Below, piece after piece: positions 47,816 to 60,257 of a stretch of 64,000 bases of DNA; position 1 is the stretch's first letter, and every line of letters starts with the position of its first letter. The position numbers were made by a program, and so were the translations under genes. The stretch is from contig CM066732.1 in the NCBI GenBank assembly GCA_033961575.1, positions 83,879,687 through 83,943,686 of the forward strand, written 5' to 3'. A model generated the notes under the pieces. It searched no databases. It was not told the origin of the DNA and saw only the letters and a program-made list of their open reading frames with translations. Source of the DNA: Aselliscus stoliczkanus (lineage: Eukaryota; Chordata; Mammalia; Chiroptera; Hipposideridae).

Positions 47816-50800
47816 CTTTATTACAGCTTCTAAATCTGAGGATGACCACCACCCCCCAAAAAAGGCACATGTTTGTAATGTTTACTCAATTAATTATAGA
47901 CCCACTTTGATACAAAAAACATGGAATTAATCTCCAGAACAATAAAAGACCCAGCAGCTGCTCTCACCTTTGAAAATGATTTCCATCCTGGCTCTTACTT
48001 CAAACTGTTATTCACATACAACAAATAAAAATCTACATAAAAGGCAAATTGTACTTTTATTTACTGTATGATTATCGCCATTTCAACTGCAGATTTCTCC
48101 CCAAAGTCTTGTAATAACTACGGTTGCATAGATTTCATGCATATCCCTAAGGGCAGAAGAAAGCCAATAAATCCAAAGGAAATAAGTGAAACGGAATATG
48201 TTGCCCTTTTCTGCTTTAGCCAGAAAAGTAAAATTTATGTCTTAAGATGTCAATTAAATGAGCAGTTACAGTTTGCCCCAATTGAATAAAGAAGGTCCTC
48301 ACACTGAACATTGTACAGAAAACATAATAGTAAAAAACATATATTAGCAGAAAAAAAATTATATCATAGCTAATTGTGGCATACTTGAATAGAAAAAATA
48401 TATTCAACTGTCTATTTCTTGATATGGGATTGCCATATTATGCTGACCCAGGCTGGATCCCCTGTCACCTAGCACATTTCAGATTGTTTTCTATCACCAT
48501 CAGTGGGGGTGAGCTCAGGGAATTCAAGTTTATTACCAGTTGAGGCCCAACATATTTAAGCAGAAAAACTTTTATCAGGAAAAGATATGATTCACTCCCC
48601 AAACAAATAAAAATGTTTGAAGTTTCCGTTCTTTGGATGAAAAATTGAGAGTTTGTCATATAAAATATTATGTGCTGACACTTTGAGAAGTGACAATGTG
48701 ACTTCACTTTTATAAGGTGTTTCCCTCCCCCATTAATTTAAAGTAAGCAGTAGGGGGTGAGGGGGAGTCGCTAATGGTTTAATAAAACTTGAGGGATCTG
48801 AAAGGTGGTAACTGACACAGACCATTGATCGCCCTCTTATTAACTAATAAGTTAGTCTCTCTTTTGCAGTTACTAAAAAGACTCATTTAGTTGGTACCAG
48901 AACAATGTAACTGAAAAGACTAGATTTAGAGAACAGGGCAGCAGCAGGCACAAGACTTGGGAGCACAATCCATATCATTCCTACCCTTCCGAGAGCCAAG
49001 AGCAGATTAAAGATGTCCCCTGAGTGTTCCTTCTGATTCATAGGTGTACCTTGTTATCAATGCATATATATATTGCAATTGATATATATATATATATATA
49101 TCAAAAACTTCTCTTATGCTCATTCCAGCACCAGGTTAGCAATTAATTACCCAGGACTAGGGCAAAGCTTCTAGTTTTTCTATGAATATACCCTTCTTTT
49201 CCATCCCTACCTCATGCCCAAAGCTCCCTTAAAAAGAAAATAGCAGATAAATCTAGAACTGTGTCTACACAAATCACAAAATACAGTGTGTCTTATTTTG
49301 AAGTCACAGGATGCTGCAGTTATTTGTATGGACACATAACTGACTGCATCAGCTATTCAAAGATTGTTGGTGAGAAAAGGATTGCTCACTTAAAAAGTGG
49401 TCATCCAATCCAATTAGCTTTCTCATTTGACCTTAACCAGCACGACTCAAGTTATTTGAATCATGAAGCAGCCAGATTGGATCGAGCATTTGCAAATTGA
49501 TCTTCTTCTCTGTGATTAACTTTAATGATGACATAAATAACAAATGTGATGCAAAAACAGATAAACTGGCAACTTGCTGAAGAATTCTTGTTTTTCAGGA
49601 TGGCCAAAGATTACTTGGAGTAATAAATCCAATTGAGATATTTATTGGAGTATTTCTAAGTTCAAAATGCTGTATTAGACACTGAATAAGCACCAAGATG
49701 ACTCAGACCTAGTTCCTGGTATTCAAGTTTTCTATCTTCAGCCAAAGACAAGTATGTAAACAGGCACTCACACTGCAAAGAACAACACACAGATGCTAAA
49801 TAAAATTGCAATATATAGTTATGAGAACAGTTAATTTTGAGAGGAAGGAAGTCAGAAAAACCTTGTGCTGGGCCCTGTGGGATAAGGAAAACAATTAAGG
49901 GTAGAAAAAAGAAAAAAATGCCTTCAGGGCCAGCCAGGTAATATAAATATGAGAAGAACACAGGACTGAGAGCCTGAGGCAAACGGTATCATCAATGCCC
50001 CACAGAAAGGATTTCAAAGTCAAGTTCTAAACTTTTTCTTAGCAAACCAAAATACAGCTGTGGGTTGGCTTTGGCCTTCCTTAGTCATAGGCACTTCATT
50101 TAGTTACAAACAGAATGATCAAGGAAGCACAGCACGATATAGACGCAGAGCAAGGCGAGTGCCAGAGACTCCTCTGCCCGCTGACTGCCATCCTTCCTCT
50201 CAGCCCTCCTTTCATCTTATTCTGTAACCTCTGGGTTTTATATCAAAGGTGTTTAGAAGAACTGAGCCTCCCGCACTGGGACTTACTATTCAAATTCCTT
50301 TCCTATTAGTTCTGGCCTTGCTCCTCTAGGGGTGATAACAGAACTTCACCCTGAACCTATGCCCCTTCAAGGTACCCCAGAATTCTAATGTATTCTAATG
50401 CTCAGATCCCTAGGTTTGGAATAAGTTGGTCATTCCGTCCAGTCCGCCCAGTCACCCAGACCCTTCAGAATTGGCATTCTGCCATCTGCTTTTCTGGCCT
50501 CCACCTCGTGCTTGAGGGTCTGCCCAGGTCCAGCCTAATGAAGTGAATGCTGCCACCTGCCAGCAGATATCCCTGATGCTGACTGCCTGTAAATCTCCCC
50601 CACCTCTAAACGAACACCGCTGTGACGCTTCACCAGACATCTAGAGACACGTATCCTCATGACTTCCTGGGGCCGCTTGACAGGACTACCTCCAGTCATT
50701 TCTTGGCATAGACGTGGGTGACAGAATACTGTCCATGAGATGCAACGTCCTCAGCGTTTACAGTAAGTCCATCCCAGCAGAGCTGGGCCAAACCCACTGG

Positions 50801-50904
50801 GATTTCCAGCTCAAGGATGTCGTCCTTTCCTTTTCAGACCCATGCTTCTCTTGTTCACATGAAGCATTGTCCAGTCTGATGAAACTTGATCTTGTTAGCG
50901 TATC
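47816..50904. other. about 3 kb, repeat-poor, no recognised gene
   Basis: No element was identified apart from an (AT)n run at 49082-49101. The longest frame is 106 codons (49662-49982, minus) with no recognised domain. This continues the repeat-poor character of the 44.4-47.1 kb block and should be included in any conservation check. Confidence 0.45.
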
Positions 50905-51660
50905 AAGCAGATAATTCACTCAATAAATATACATTATACTTTGCTGTGTGCTAGGCCCTGTTCTGGGCCTTGGGGATACAACCATGAACAGAACAGACAC
51001 AAACCCCTGCCTTCATGGAGCTGACATTTCCGTGGGAGAGACAGACAACAAATAAGATTAATAAGTACAACCTGGAGTGTATTAGATAGTGGTAAGTGCT
51101 ATGGAGGGAAAAGAAAATAAGCAGAGGGAAGACACAGACTGCTAGGGGGATGGGGTGATAAAATTTTAGCTAGACGGCCAAGGAAACCATTCTGAGAGGG
51201 TCAAGTTTGAGTAAAGACCTGAACAAAATGAGGGGAAGTTACCAGGGGGGCTTTCTCAGGAAAAGCATTGTAGGCCAGGAAACAGGAAGCAAAAGGTTCC
51301 CATGGTTGGTCTGTCTCTAGCGTGTCTTCTGACTTCTCTTAAGACCAGGGTGTTAGCGCAGAGGGAACCAAGGGGTCATGTAGGAGTAGAGACTTTTAGG
51401 ACATAAAAGACTGGGGCCTTACTCTGAGTGAGACGGGAAATCAGAGCCACGTGCAGAAGTAACCTGATCTGAGTTAATGTCTTCACACTGCAGGAGGCCG
51501 GTTAGGAGGCCACCGTAATAATCCAGGTCCAAGAGGAGGGTAGCTTAGACCAGGTGGGCACTAGATCGATGTCATTACCATAAAGGATGCCTGAAGAGAA
51601 GTAGAAAGAGAGGTCATGGAAAGATCCAGATGAAGGAGGCATTGGATAATATCCTAACAG
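50905..51660 (-). mobile_element. L2 LINE 3' region, antisense
   Basis: The best-preserved L2 here. On the plus strand: tcactcaataaatatacatt, gtgtgctaggccctgttctg, ggggatacaaccatgaacag, cttcatggagctgacatttc, gtcaagtttgagtaaagacc, ctgagtgagacgggaaatca and gtaataatccaggtccaaga. The order is the exact reverse of the L2 ORF2 C-terminal part and 3' end. No intact frame. Confidence 0.85.
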
Positions 51661-51889
51661 TTTAAACTTTATTTTCTGAAGAGTAGAAAGAAACTATAGT
51701 TTCAATATTTTTAGAAAATTATTGTTTCGATAGAGTTTAAATATTCTTGTAAAAAATAATTCTAGCAGAAATATTGAAGTTACTTTAAAGAGATAAAAAA
51801 AGTGAGATATTGCCAGGCTTTTGTATTGGACAAGGCAAAAGATAACTCAGAGCTCAACTAGGAGAGAAGCAGTATAAGAGGAAGACTAT

Positions 51890-52005
51890 AAAGACATTAC
51901 ACAGTGAGATCTTTGAGGATAAGCAAGTAAGTCTTAATAATCTTCCAGTGTCCACCATAGTGCTTAGAACATACGAACATTCATAAATGCATTCATTCAT
52001 TCATT
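51890..52005 (+). mobile_element. L2 3' end fragment with (CATT)n
   Basis: gatctttgaggataagcaag, agtgcttagaacatacgaac and a cattcattcattcattc run match the L2 sense 3' end pattern. Confidence 0.5.
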
Positions 52006-52054
52006 CAAAAAAAATATTTATTAAACAGCTTTAAAAATCAAAATAGATTGATCT

Positions 52055-52507
52055 ATTAGTTTCTTAGGGTTAACACAACAAATGACCACAAACTTGGTGG
52101 CTTAAAACAACAGAAATGTATTGTCTCACAGATATGATGGTGAGACATCTGAAATCAAGGTGTTAGTCGGGCCAGGTTCCCTCCAAAGACTCTAGGGGAG
52201 AATCTTTCCTTGTTTTCCTCTTCCTGGTAAATCCTGGCATTCCTTAGCTCACTGTAGCATAAGTCCAGTCTTTGCCTCCATCTTCACATCTCTCTTCCTT
52301 TTATCTCTCAGTATCTTAGTTTCTGTCTCATATAAGGACATCCATCATTAGATTATGTCCCACCATTATCCAGAATGGTAACTGTAATCCAAGATGGTCT
52401 CAGATCCTTACATTAATTATATCTGTAAAGACCCTATTTCCAAATAAGGTACGAGGGATTAGGACTTGGCCATATCTTTTTGGGTCCACTAGTCAGTGCA
52501 CTACATT
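52055..52507 (-). mobile_element. MLT1-type MaLR LTR, near full length
   Basis: The plus strand reads as reversed MLT1: ttagttttcttaggg-like start, ccacaaacttggtggcttaa, tgaaatcaaggtgttagtcg, gactctaggggagaatcttt, atataaggacatccatca, ctgtaaagaccctatttcca and tccactagtcagtgcactac, the inverted 5' end of the LTR. Confidence 0.8.
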
Positions 52508-52514
52508 TAGATTT

Positions 52515-52643
52515 AAGAAAGGTATGATTCTGGGCCGGCCGAGTGGCATGGTGGTTAAGTGCTGGCTTGGGAAGCGAGCAGCCCCGGTTCAGGTCCCACA
52601 TATGAGGGCCAGTGACACTGCCCTCAAAGAAAGGTATGATTCT
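52515..52643 (+). mobile_element. GGCCGGCC-type tRNA SINE without poly-A, 17-bp duplication
   Basis: The body is 52532-52626: gggccggccgagtggcatgg, then gctggcttgggaagcgagca and a B-box-like ggttcaggtccc, ending gacactgccctca. The flanks aagaaaggtatgattct are perfect at 52515-52531 and 52627-52643. Only one or two A residues separate the body from the right flank. It lies between an MLT1 LTR and a MIR. Confidence 0.95.
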
Positions 52644-52862
52644 AGAGTTAAACTGCCCAATTTAAACCCCACTTCTGTTATTTCATATCAGTGTTTCCTT
52701 GAGTAAGTTAGTTATCCCCTCTGGGACTCAGTTTCTGCATCTGTCAAATGGGATTAATTAATATTTCATAGAACTATTATGAGGCTTACATAAACTAACC
52801 CATGTAAAGTGCCTGACCCATAGTAAGTACTCAGTAAATTATTATTATTATTATAAAATATT
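52644..52862 (+). mobile_element. MIR SINE, nearly full length
   Basis: Landmarks in order: aactgcccaatttaaacccc, ccttgagtaagttagttatc, ctgggactcagtttctgcat, ctgtcaaatgggattaatta, gtgcctgacccatagtaagt and actcagtaaattattattat. Confidence 0.9.
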
Positions 52863-52864
52863 AA

Positions 52865-53395
52865 TATACACAGTCAAGGTTTTAGAGGTATAGAGACACA
52901 GTACATATATTGTTTCTACAAGGAACTTGTGCTCCAGTGAGGAAGGAACATTAGCAAAAGTGTTATCTTATGTAGGGTAACAGGTGCCATGTTGGAGTCA
53001 GAAAAAGGAATTGAGGCAAACCTTGAGGAATGTGTCAAAGTTAATCAGATTCAGAAAGAGATTGGAGGTATAAGGGAGAAAGGCATGATAAGATGTGAAT
53101 TCTAGGCTGAAGCTGCGACATGTGCAAAAATGTGGAGACAGGAGAGATACAAGAGAGTATTGTCCATTTAGGGAATTACTGATAGTTTAGTGTATCCACT
53201 AGGATGGATACAGGGAGGATATGACCAGAGACAACAGTGGAGAAAATAAGTAAAAGCTGGACCATGAAAGTCCCTGTGTGTCATGCTAAGGAGTTGGAAT
53301 CTATCCTGGAAGCAGTGGGACACCATAAAAAATCAGAAGTAGAGAGTGACATGGAGAAAATATGCTTACATTTCAGAGCAGTCTTTCTGCCTATT
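52865..53395 (-). mobile_element. L2 LINE remnant, antisense
   Basis: aaggaacttgtgctccagtg, tgaggcaaaccttgaggaat, gacatgtgcaaaaatgtgga, and then ctggaccatgaaagtccctg with gagttggaatctatcctgga reproduce reversed L2 ORF2. The 103-codon plus frame at 53237-53548 overlaps it and is incidental. Confidence 0.7.
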
Positions 53396-54119
53396 GAAGA
53401 TCAGGGGTCTCCAAAATGTTTTTTATTATTATTATTATTATGTACCACATTAGTGAAAACTGGGGAATATCCCAATGCTTTTGCATATAAATTTATTAGT
53501 ATATTTATTTTCTACATGAATGACTGTACTAATAATATACCAATATAAAACACATTAAAAAACTTTAAAAATCATGACATACAGTTAGTGTAATCATATT
53601 TTTAAATGTTATTTCATTATCAGTTCAAACCACTTTCTGCAGCCACTTAAAATTGATCATTAATAACAATATCTTTAGTAAAAATATGTAATTCAATATT
53701 TTATTAACTTGAAAATATTAGTGTAACATTTTGGGGGACAGTAATTTAAAGGTCTGAGTCAAAATCCACTCTATTTGGGTTCTTAGTTACTTCTACGATG
53801 GCTCTCTTAGCTGAAAAAGACACACCTCATAAAGACACACGGAGTCAAGACAGAAGCCACCTTTGGCTGTGATTACTGAATTGGGACACTGACTTTACAG
53901 TCTCAACCACAAATTTCATACTTATGAAATTCAGCTTGTAAACTTTCATCTTCCCTGGTATCACTCAGTTGTACTGGAAAACTAATTGGAGGATACAGCA
54001 TTTATGTATTTTTAACAAAGGCATTCAGGCATATACACACAAATCTATTTCTTTGGAAGATTTTCAGAACCAGTCAGAAAATTTCATTTCTAAAATATTT
54101 AAGTGAACAGATACGAGAA
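53396..54119. other. no recognised feature apart from a short (TTA)n run
   Basis: A (tta)n run lies near 53425-53442. The rest is unassigned AT-rich DNA. Confidence 0.5.
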
Positions 54120-54365
54120 TTGTTAATATGTGGCATACATATAGCTTTATATTTATATATATATATATAAAATATTGTAGTATATATATTTAAATATTAA
54201 ATATATTATATATTTTTACATTTATACATTTATAATATATATTTATATATCATATGTTTAAACATTAACTATGTAATATATTATGTATATTTGAATATAT
54301 TATCTATACATAATATATTATATATTTGGGTTTATATACAAATATAAAATATGAATAAAAACATA
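54120..54365. repeat. AT-rich, self-complementary tract
   Basis: The tract consists almost wholly of A and T in ta/atat/aaatatt blocks such as taatatattatatattt. Many overlapping inverted words make it prone to cruciform or slipped structures. Probably a decayed (TA)n expansion. Confidence 0.85.
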
Positions 54366-55602
54366 AAAAATTCATATTTAGAGTATTCTTTCCAAAGTAT
54401 CAATCTCTTTCAAAAGTTCTTTCATCTCTTACTAAATGTTGTCACATCACCTTTAACATGAAATGACACATTAAGTCTGTTTATTTTTTCAAAACTATCT
54501 GTGGGGTAATATATCACTGACAGATATTTTCATAGACAATTGCCAATGTATTTGTCTCTTTGTAATAGAAAACTGCCTAACATATTTAAGTTACGGAGCA
54601 CTTAAGTATTTGCTATAATATAATAGAAAGAGTAAACTTTGGCACAAAATATTTTCATGATCATGCCCCATCTCATCAACAAATAATTATAGCTAACTCA
54701 TTAAGATAATATCCATTAATCTAAAAGGGAAAATGCTAACTGTGTAAGATAAAGCTAAATGCAAAATCACCTTTGTTGTAATTTTCTTATCCCAAAGACC
54801 AAAAACAATAGAGCATATTCCAAATACCCCTGACTCTAAATTGAGATGCTAGCTCCCCTTTAAGGCACATGCTAGTAGCTTTGAAACTCTGTAACTTTTA
54901 GTTCATTGCTTACAATTGGACCATATAGAAGATGAAAAGCTTTACAGGGAGGCTAAAAGGCTGGTAGAAGAAATGTCTGTGGGAAGAATTATCAGTGTTT
55001 CATGAGGCCCTGTCCCCTACCATGGGACAAGATAAAGCCGGTGCTCTTAAGTCGAGTGAAGGATATTTCAAGAGAACTACTCAGAGCACTTTACATGGTC
55101 TTTGAGAAACACAGAAACTTGTATTCACACATCCAAGATGGTCTGATGTTAAAACAAAGAGAGGTGGCTGCTTTGGGAAGGACTCCTCATCCTGGGTTGC
55201 CAAGGCAAGGGATGGTGAATTACCATTAGTCAGACGGGGTAATCTTGAGAAAATCCTGGACCTTCTGAGGCACCCACCTCAGAAGGACCATAGGAACTGG
55301 AAAACCAGATGGGGTGAGAAAAATAATGGAGATAAGGAAAGCGAGGCATTTTTTACTGGATGACAACTTAGAGATTGAGTATTAGACAGAATTGTCCATT
55401 TTCTTACATGAGAGTGAACAGAGAAGCTAAGGGACCTGCCCAAGGTTTTCTCCTGGAGGAAGGAAAACAAGTCACGGAAGGTTTGCAGGGACAGTCACGT
55501 CCAAGAAATCTATTCACCCCAAATAGGGAACAGGGAATGTCAGAATCAATGCCCTGTGACAATCAGCCTGGTAAAATGTGTGTTTCTTGAAATTAAAAAT
55601 CC
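54366..55602. other. no recognised feature
   Basis: Unassigned. Short frames (75 codons at 55002-55229; 71 at 55375-55590) show no domain. Confidence 0.5.
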
Positions 55603-55638
55603 TAAGCATTTATTGAGTAACCACTCAATAAATGCTTA
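55603..55638. repeat. perfect 16-bp inverted repeat with 4-nt loop
   Basis: taagcatttattgagt (55603-55618), loop aacc, then its exact reverse complement actcaataaatgctta (55623-55638). Each arm resembles a MIR/L2 3' terminus (ctcaataaatgct), so it could be two such ends meeting tail to tail, or a folded cDNA end. Too short to be called a microRNA precursor. Confidence 0.9.
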
Positions 55639-56491
55639 TTATTTGATTGAGGATGGTAAATGCTTTAATGATCTTTCTTTATTCATTCAGTGTGTTGCTG
55701 GCAGAATCTACAACTCCAACTTTTATTGAATACACTGGATCACACAGCTTCTGTCCTTTATGGCTTATTTTCCATTGGAGAAAACTTGTTTTCCTCAGCA
55801 CAGACCAAATAATGAGGACCATAAAGCTTGCTCTTTTTAAAGCATTTAGAGTAAAATAATTTAGTTCCCTGAGTTTGTACATTTCCCCCTACAGAACCAA
55901 GTTTTCTTTGGTAGGTTGTTCAACTAAATAATGTCGTAATGAATAATGAATAACAACAATCTACTGCATACAAGTAGATTTTCCCAGACAGTTGCATATG
56001 GTAGGAAGCTGTTTTCAGAAAGAGTAGGCCTGGGGAATATTCAAACTGTTCAATAATGCAAGAGCAGAAAGATTGAAACTTTCTTTTGATTCAATATTGT
56101 TTGGAGGCTGGTGTGGCTGGACAGAGAAGGAATATGAACTTTTAAAGAACTGGAAATTGTATTTAGATGGAACAACCTACAAGTATAAATCATAACTTAA
56201 TCTTTTACTTACGTTAGATGGAAAAAAAATTCTCATTTAAATCCGACTCTTCCTCCAGGCCCCAGGGGCAGCCCCTATTCCTCTGGGAGGCTCTCCATGG
56301 CCTTACTGTCCCCTAGTCACAGTGCAGTGCCCCCCCCAGTGGCTCCCACCTACACCTTATCTATATACCACACAGCTGGCAGTTTGTAGTTTTATCTTGA
56401 ATTGCTGGTTTCTGTTCATCTGCTAAGAGTACTGTTTCTCCAACTTATTTTGTTTGTTTGAGTATATTTTAGTAGTAAAAGATTACACATA
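55639..56491. other. no recognised feature
   Basis: Unassigned. Opposed frames of 67-70 codons at 55647-55882 have no family signature. Confidence 0.5.
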
Positions 56492-56722
56492 TACTTGGGG
56501 GTAACAAATAAATGTATACACATTGTAAGAGATGTTAACACTTTGGTCAATGTTGTTCATGTCATGATCAGAAGTGTCTGGATAATGATGGTAACCACTT
56601 TGAGCCCCTCTTGTAATTGTAGAAGTCAAATGTGACTTGTATTAATCTTTTGTTATCGGTATATATTAATACAGTTTTTTCCTTTCTTACAATGTGTATA
56701 CATTGTTTTGGCACCCTCTGTA
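56492..56722 (+). mobile_element. mariner-family deletion derivative with transposase 3' remnant
   Basis: The element is 56494-56720, flanked by TA on both sides as for mariner/Tc1 transposons. The terminal inverted repeats share atgtatacacattgtaaga exactly, with the outer ends (cttgggggtaac against cagagggtgcca) partly diverged. Between them, 56563-56616 encodes HDQKCLDNDGNHFEPLL then a stop, which I read as the last residues of a mariner transposase. All of the catalytic domain is gone, so it could only have moved in trans. Family assignment rests on TA, TIRs and this C-terminal fragment. Confidence 0.85.
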
Positions 56723-58489
56723 TTTCTCTGTAGTCCTTATGGTACCTAACACCCTACTATGTGAATAAGCCTAGGGTTGGTTTATTGATTAGATTTTCCT
56801 CCAAATCTTATTTTCGTTGTTGTCTTTGAATGGGCACTTTGGACTGGCATAGAGACAATGATAAAGGTACTGAAAAGCAGGAAGGAGAGGACTGTATGTG
56901 TCCACATAAAAATAAGTTGGCTGAAAGCCAGGGGTATGAATAAATATGGCTCCACTAGTCAATAACCAAATGGGATCTTCCAGCAATTTTCTAAATGTGC
57001 TACCTACTTAAAACAAATTGGAAAAACTAATGCCTAACTGAACATCACAACAGGGTTGCTGATAAAAAAGGGTAATTTACAGAAAAAAACATTTTGAAAT
57101 GAAAATAAAATATCTAAAAAATTCAATATTTACTTAATCCTCAGTTCATCTTAACTGTTGTAAACTAAATAGCCCCTCATTTACACTCTATATATCAGCC
57201 AAAGTTCAAAGAGAACAATTTTCCAACTGTTAGATTAACGTAGTTTAAGAAATTATCATGATGATGCAATTGTTATATTTTTCCCAAAATTTATTTGTCC
57301 TCCACCCACGGTTGATATAATGGCTGTATTACACCACAAGCAACTCACTAATAAATAACAACATGTCTACCTACAGACACACATATATATGCATACCTGT
57401 TGTACTTAAAAGAGCCAATTTAATTTCATCAAGATGGCTGTTTTGCAAACAAAAATCATAAGAGATACTGTGAAGTTTTTACATTTCAAATAGTTAAGCA
57501 TGATATAAACAGCTTTAGACTGTAACCATCTAGAACAGAGTCCATATGTCATGTGTAGATCTGTAAAGACCAAGTTGAGCTCTCAACACACAAAAGGCTC
57601 TTTCTAATTGTTGCAGCCTGAATAGAAAGCAGGACGATAATAGATGGGGAGGAAACGTGTCGTTATTTTGAATTACTTTATGAAGCCTCTCTAGGTATAC
57701 TCCTTCAGTGCCTTACCTTGTGAAATCAACAGGAAAAAAAAAAAAGAGGCTTCTATTCTTAAAGGAAACAAAGAAACAGATGTGTTCAGCCTTCGTACAT
57801 TTTTTTTTTTTAAATCTTTGCCATCCTGAGCTGGGTAACAATTCTTTCTTCAGTATAAAAAAGAAACAGGTCGTTTTAGTAATTAACCATCTTCTGGTTC
57901 TTTGTTTCCCCAGATATTGTCCAAGTCACATATGTTGTTATTATGGACAAATCGCTAGAAACTAAACCAACAAAAAAAAAAGAATAAAATAAAAATACAC
58001 TAATATTCCTTGATCTCACTTACTGGAAGCATATTGTGTTTTGAAATGATTGCTGTAGAAACAGAAAGTCATTACTGGTTCAGAAACTGAGACTATGCTT
58101 TAGAGGTAAAGGTTACGGACATTTGGGGAATCATAAAAATCTCTGTGTAACATATCGTGCGATAAGTGGCTACATCCCTACCATTTGTATATGTAAATCT
58201 TTTTGAAGCGATGAAGATGCTCTTTAATGAAAGCAGTTCCTAAACAACTGTAGCTAAAATAATGGTCTTACTATTCCCCTGAGAATTACTTCATGTTTTA
58301 TAAAAATACACACATTTCTAGGCTGAGATTTTCTAAGTGTTTATTATTCTCTTTTGAGACGGGGAGAGTGGTTTTGTTTCAGTCAAGGCTATGAATCAAA
58401 TCTTTTATGACAACCCACCACGGGCAGGTACACACCACTAGGTGCCTGGGTTCCTTCATGTTTGCTGGCCATCACAGAGCAAGGCCAAA
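56723..58489. other. about 1.8 kb without recognised feature
   Basis: Unassigned. Several A runs (57731-57744, 57971-57980). The 85-codon plus frame at 57708-57965 has no recognised domain. Confidence 0.5.
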
Positions 58490-58720
58490 GCACGTTGGGT
58501 AGGGGAATGTGCTCCGGAGCCCTGTTGCTTGGGAATATTCTGAGCTCTGCCACTTACTACCATGTGCCCTGGGGCAAGATACTTACTCCCTCTGACCTCG
58601 GATTTCTCATCTGACAAGGCCAAAATAATACTGCCCATCCCGTACAAGTCTTTCCAGGATCAAATTAATAAATGCACGAAGTGCTTAGAAAAGTAAGCCC
58701 TCACAACCTATTAGTGATTA
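58490..58720 (+). mobile_element. MIR SINE
   Basis: Landmarks: ctgagctctgccacttacta, ccctggggcaagatacttac, gatttctcatctgacaaggc and aaattaataaatgcacgaag. Nearly complete. Confidence 0.8.
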
Positions 58721-58904
58721 TCACTGATTCTGTATCCACTAACAACCCAGCTTTCCTAAGCACACACCAAGCAACATTTGCCTCTGCTGCTCCTAACCCA
58801 AACAGAGCTTTCTTGAGATTTCTAGAATCCTACTTGGCCTCCTTTCCACTTCTTTAATTTAAAGTGCAATCTTGGGGCTCTTCAGGCAATCCTTGGCTCC
58901 CTCA

Positions 58905-58926
58905 AGAGTGAAAAAAAAAAAAAAAA
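58905..58926. repeat. A-rich homopolymer run
   Basis: A 16-nt A run following gagtg; no attached SINE body was recognised upstream. Confidence 0.8.
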
Positions 58927-58954
58927 TGACACAGAAGAATAAAGCATTTGTTGG

Positions 58955-59185
58955 CCACAGAGCTCTAGAGTCAGGCTGCCTAAATTCAAATCCCAGTTTT
59001 GCTACTTGTTAGCCATATGTCTTTGGGAAAAGTGTATGAATTTTCTGCAGCCCAGTTTCCTTATCTCTAAAATGGGTATAATCACAGCTGCCTGTCCGAG
59101 GCCTGCTCTGAAGAGAACACTGGTTAGTTCTGTAAAGCATTTATCCTTGTAGCCCAGTACCTTGTACATTATACATGGTCAAAAA
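58955..59185 (+). mobile_element. MIR SINE
   Basis: ctctagagtcaggctgccta, aaattcaaatcccagttttg, cagtttccttatctctaaaa, tgggtataatcacagctgcc and agtaccttgtacattataca are in MIR order. Confidence 0.88.
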
Positions 59186-60257
59186 TCTTAGCTGGGGACA
59201 AAAAAGCAAAGGAAAGATGCAAATACTGCTGTGAAACCCAGTGAATTCTCAGACTAGCCCATACCCTGGGAGTCTCTCTTTCCCCAAACTGGAATAAACC
59301 ACAAAGATAGACAATCTCTTGTCACTTGCAGGTCATGAATTCCTGCTCTGTGATTGTCGTGGGACTCCATGAAGCCACACAGGGAGAGGGCTTCCAGCAA
59401 CATGAAGTGCAGAGAACATCGTGCAGCTTCCAGGCACCCAGACTCCACAGGGTCCCTCGGAATCCTGTGCTGCAGAAGATCTGAACCCAGAGGAGGAGCA
59501 ACCCTCAGTCAGAAATTTCCATGGAAATTCTTTCACACAATTACCCATTTACTCTACCCATTTACTTTACTATGTTGGATGCTGTGGGGGAAATACCAAA
59601 AATCAAAACTCTAATGCAGATCCTTAAAAGAAACACCTAAGGGGAAAATGAAAACAAAAACTAAACTGCTAACAGTTCCAGTAGGAACCCAGTAGAAGCT
59701 TAGTTTGGAATCTCCCACTTCTCCTTAGACATCATCCTGAGAAACAAAGATAATGAAGAAAACCACCAATTTTCAGTGAAGTTGGGGTTGAGATAATATC
59801 CACAAACTGCAGGTTGTAAGTTGACATGGCTCAACTTGTATCTGACCAGCAAGCCTATTTGAGAAGCCATGCATGTGCACAGGAAAAACAGGAGGGGGGT
59901 CCCAGCAAATGATATCTCTCAGAAGGAGAGGGTCTCCCCTGACAAGGTGCTGCTATGAGCAGAACTGAGATTTCACAGAGAACTATCCACAAGGGAAATT
60001 GAGAGAGAAGGTCCAGAAAATGTCCAGGGGAACTCATTAGGGGTGGGAGGCAACCTCTGACAGAATCTTCAAAAATACCTTCTAAAAGTACGTGCTTCCT
60101 TTGGTGAGCAAGTGCTGAATCCTGTGACAGGGTGAAGAAGGAAGCCCAGGGTTCTCCTGAACCCAGGCAGGGGTGCTGGAGTTAGTGAGAGCAAATGCCA
60201 GCACAAGGAAACCAAGAGGCTCCTTCACATTTGCTCACCATTGCAGAACAAGAGCAA
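59186..60257. other. no recognised feature
   Basis: Unassigned. Overlapping frames of 64-86 codons at 59254-59627 on both strands show no family signature and mask each other. Confidence 0.45.

Noticed and set aside
55603..55638. microRNA precursor
   Set aside because: The stem is only 16 bp with a 4-nt loop and its arms resemble MIR/L2 3' ends; a miRNA hairpin needs a longer paired stem.
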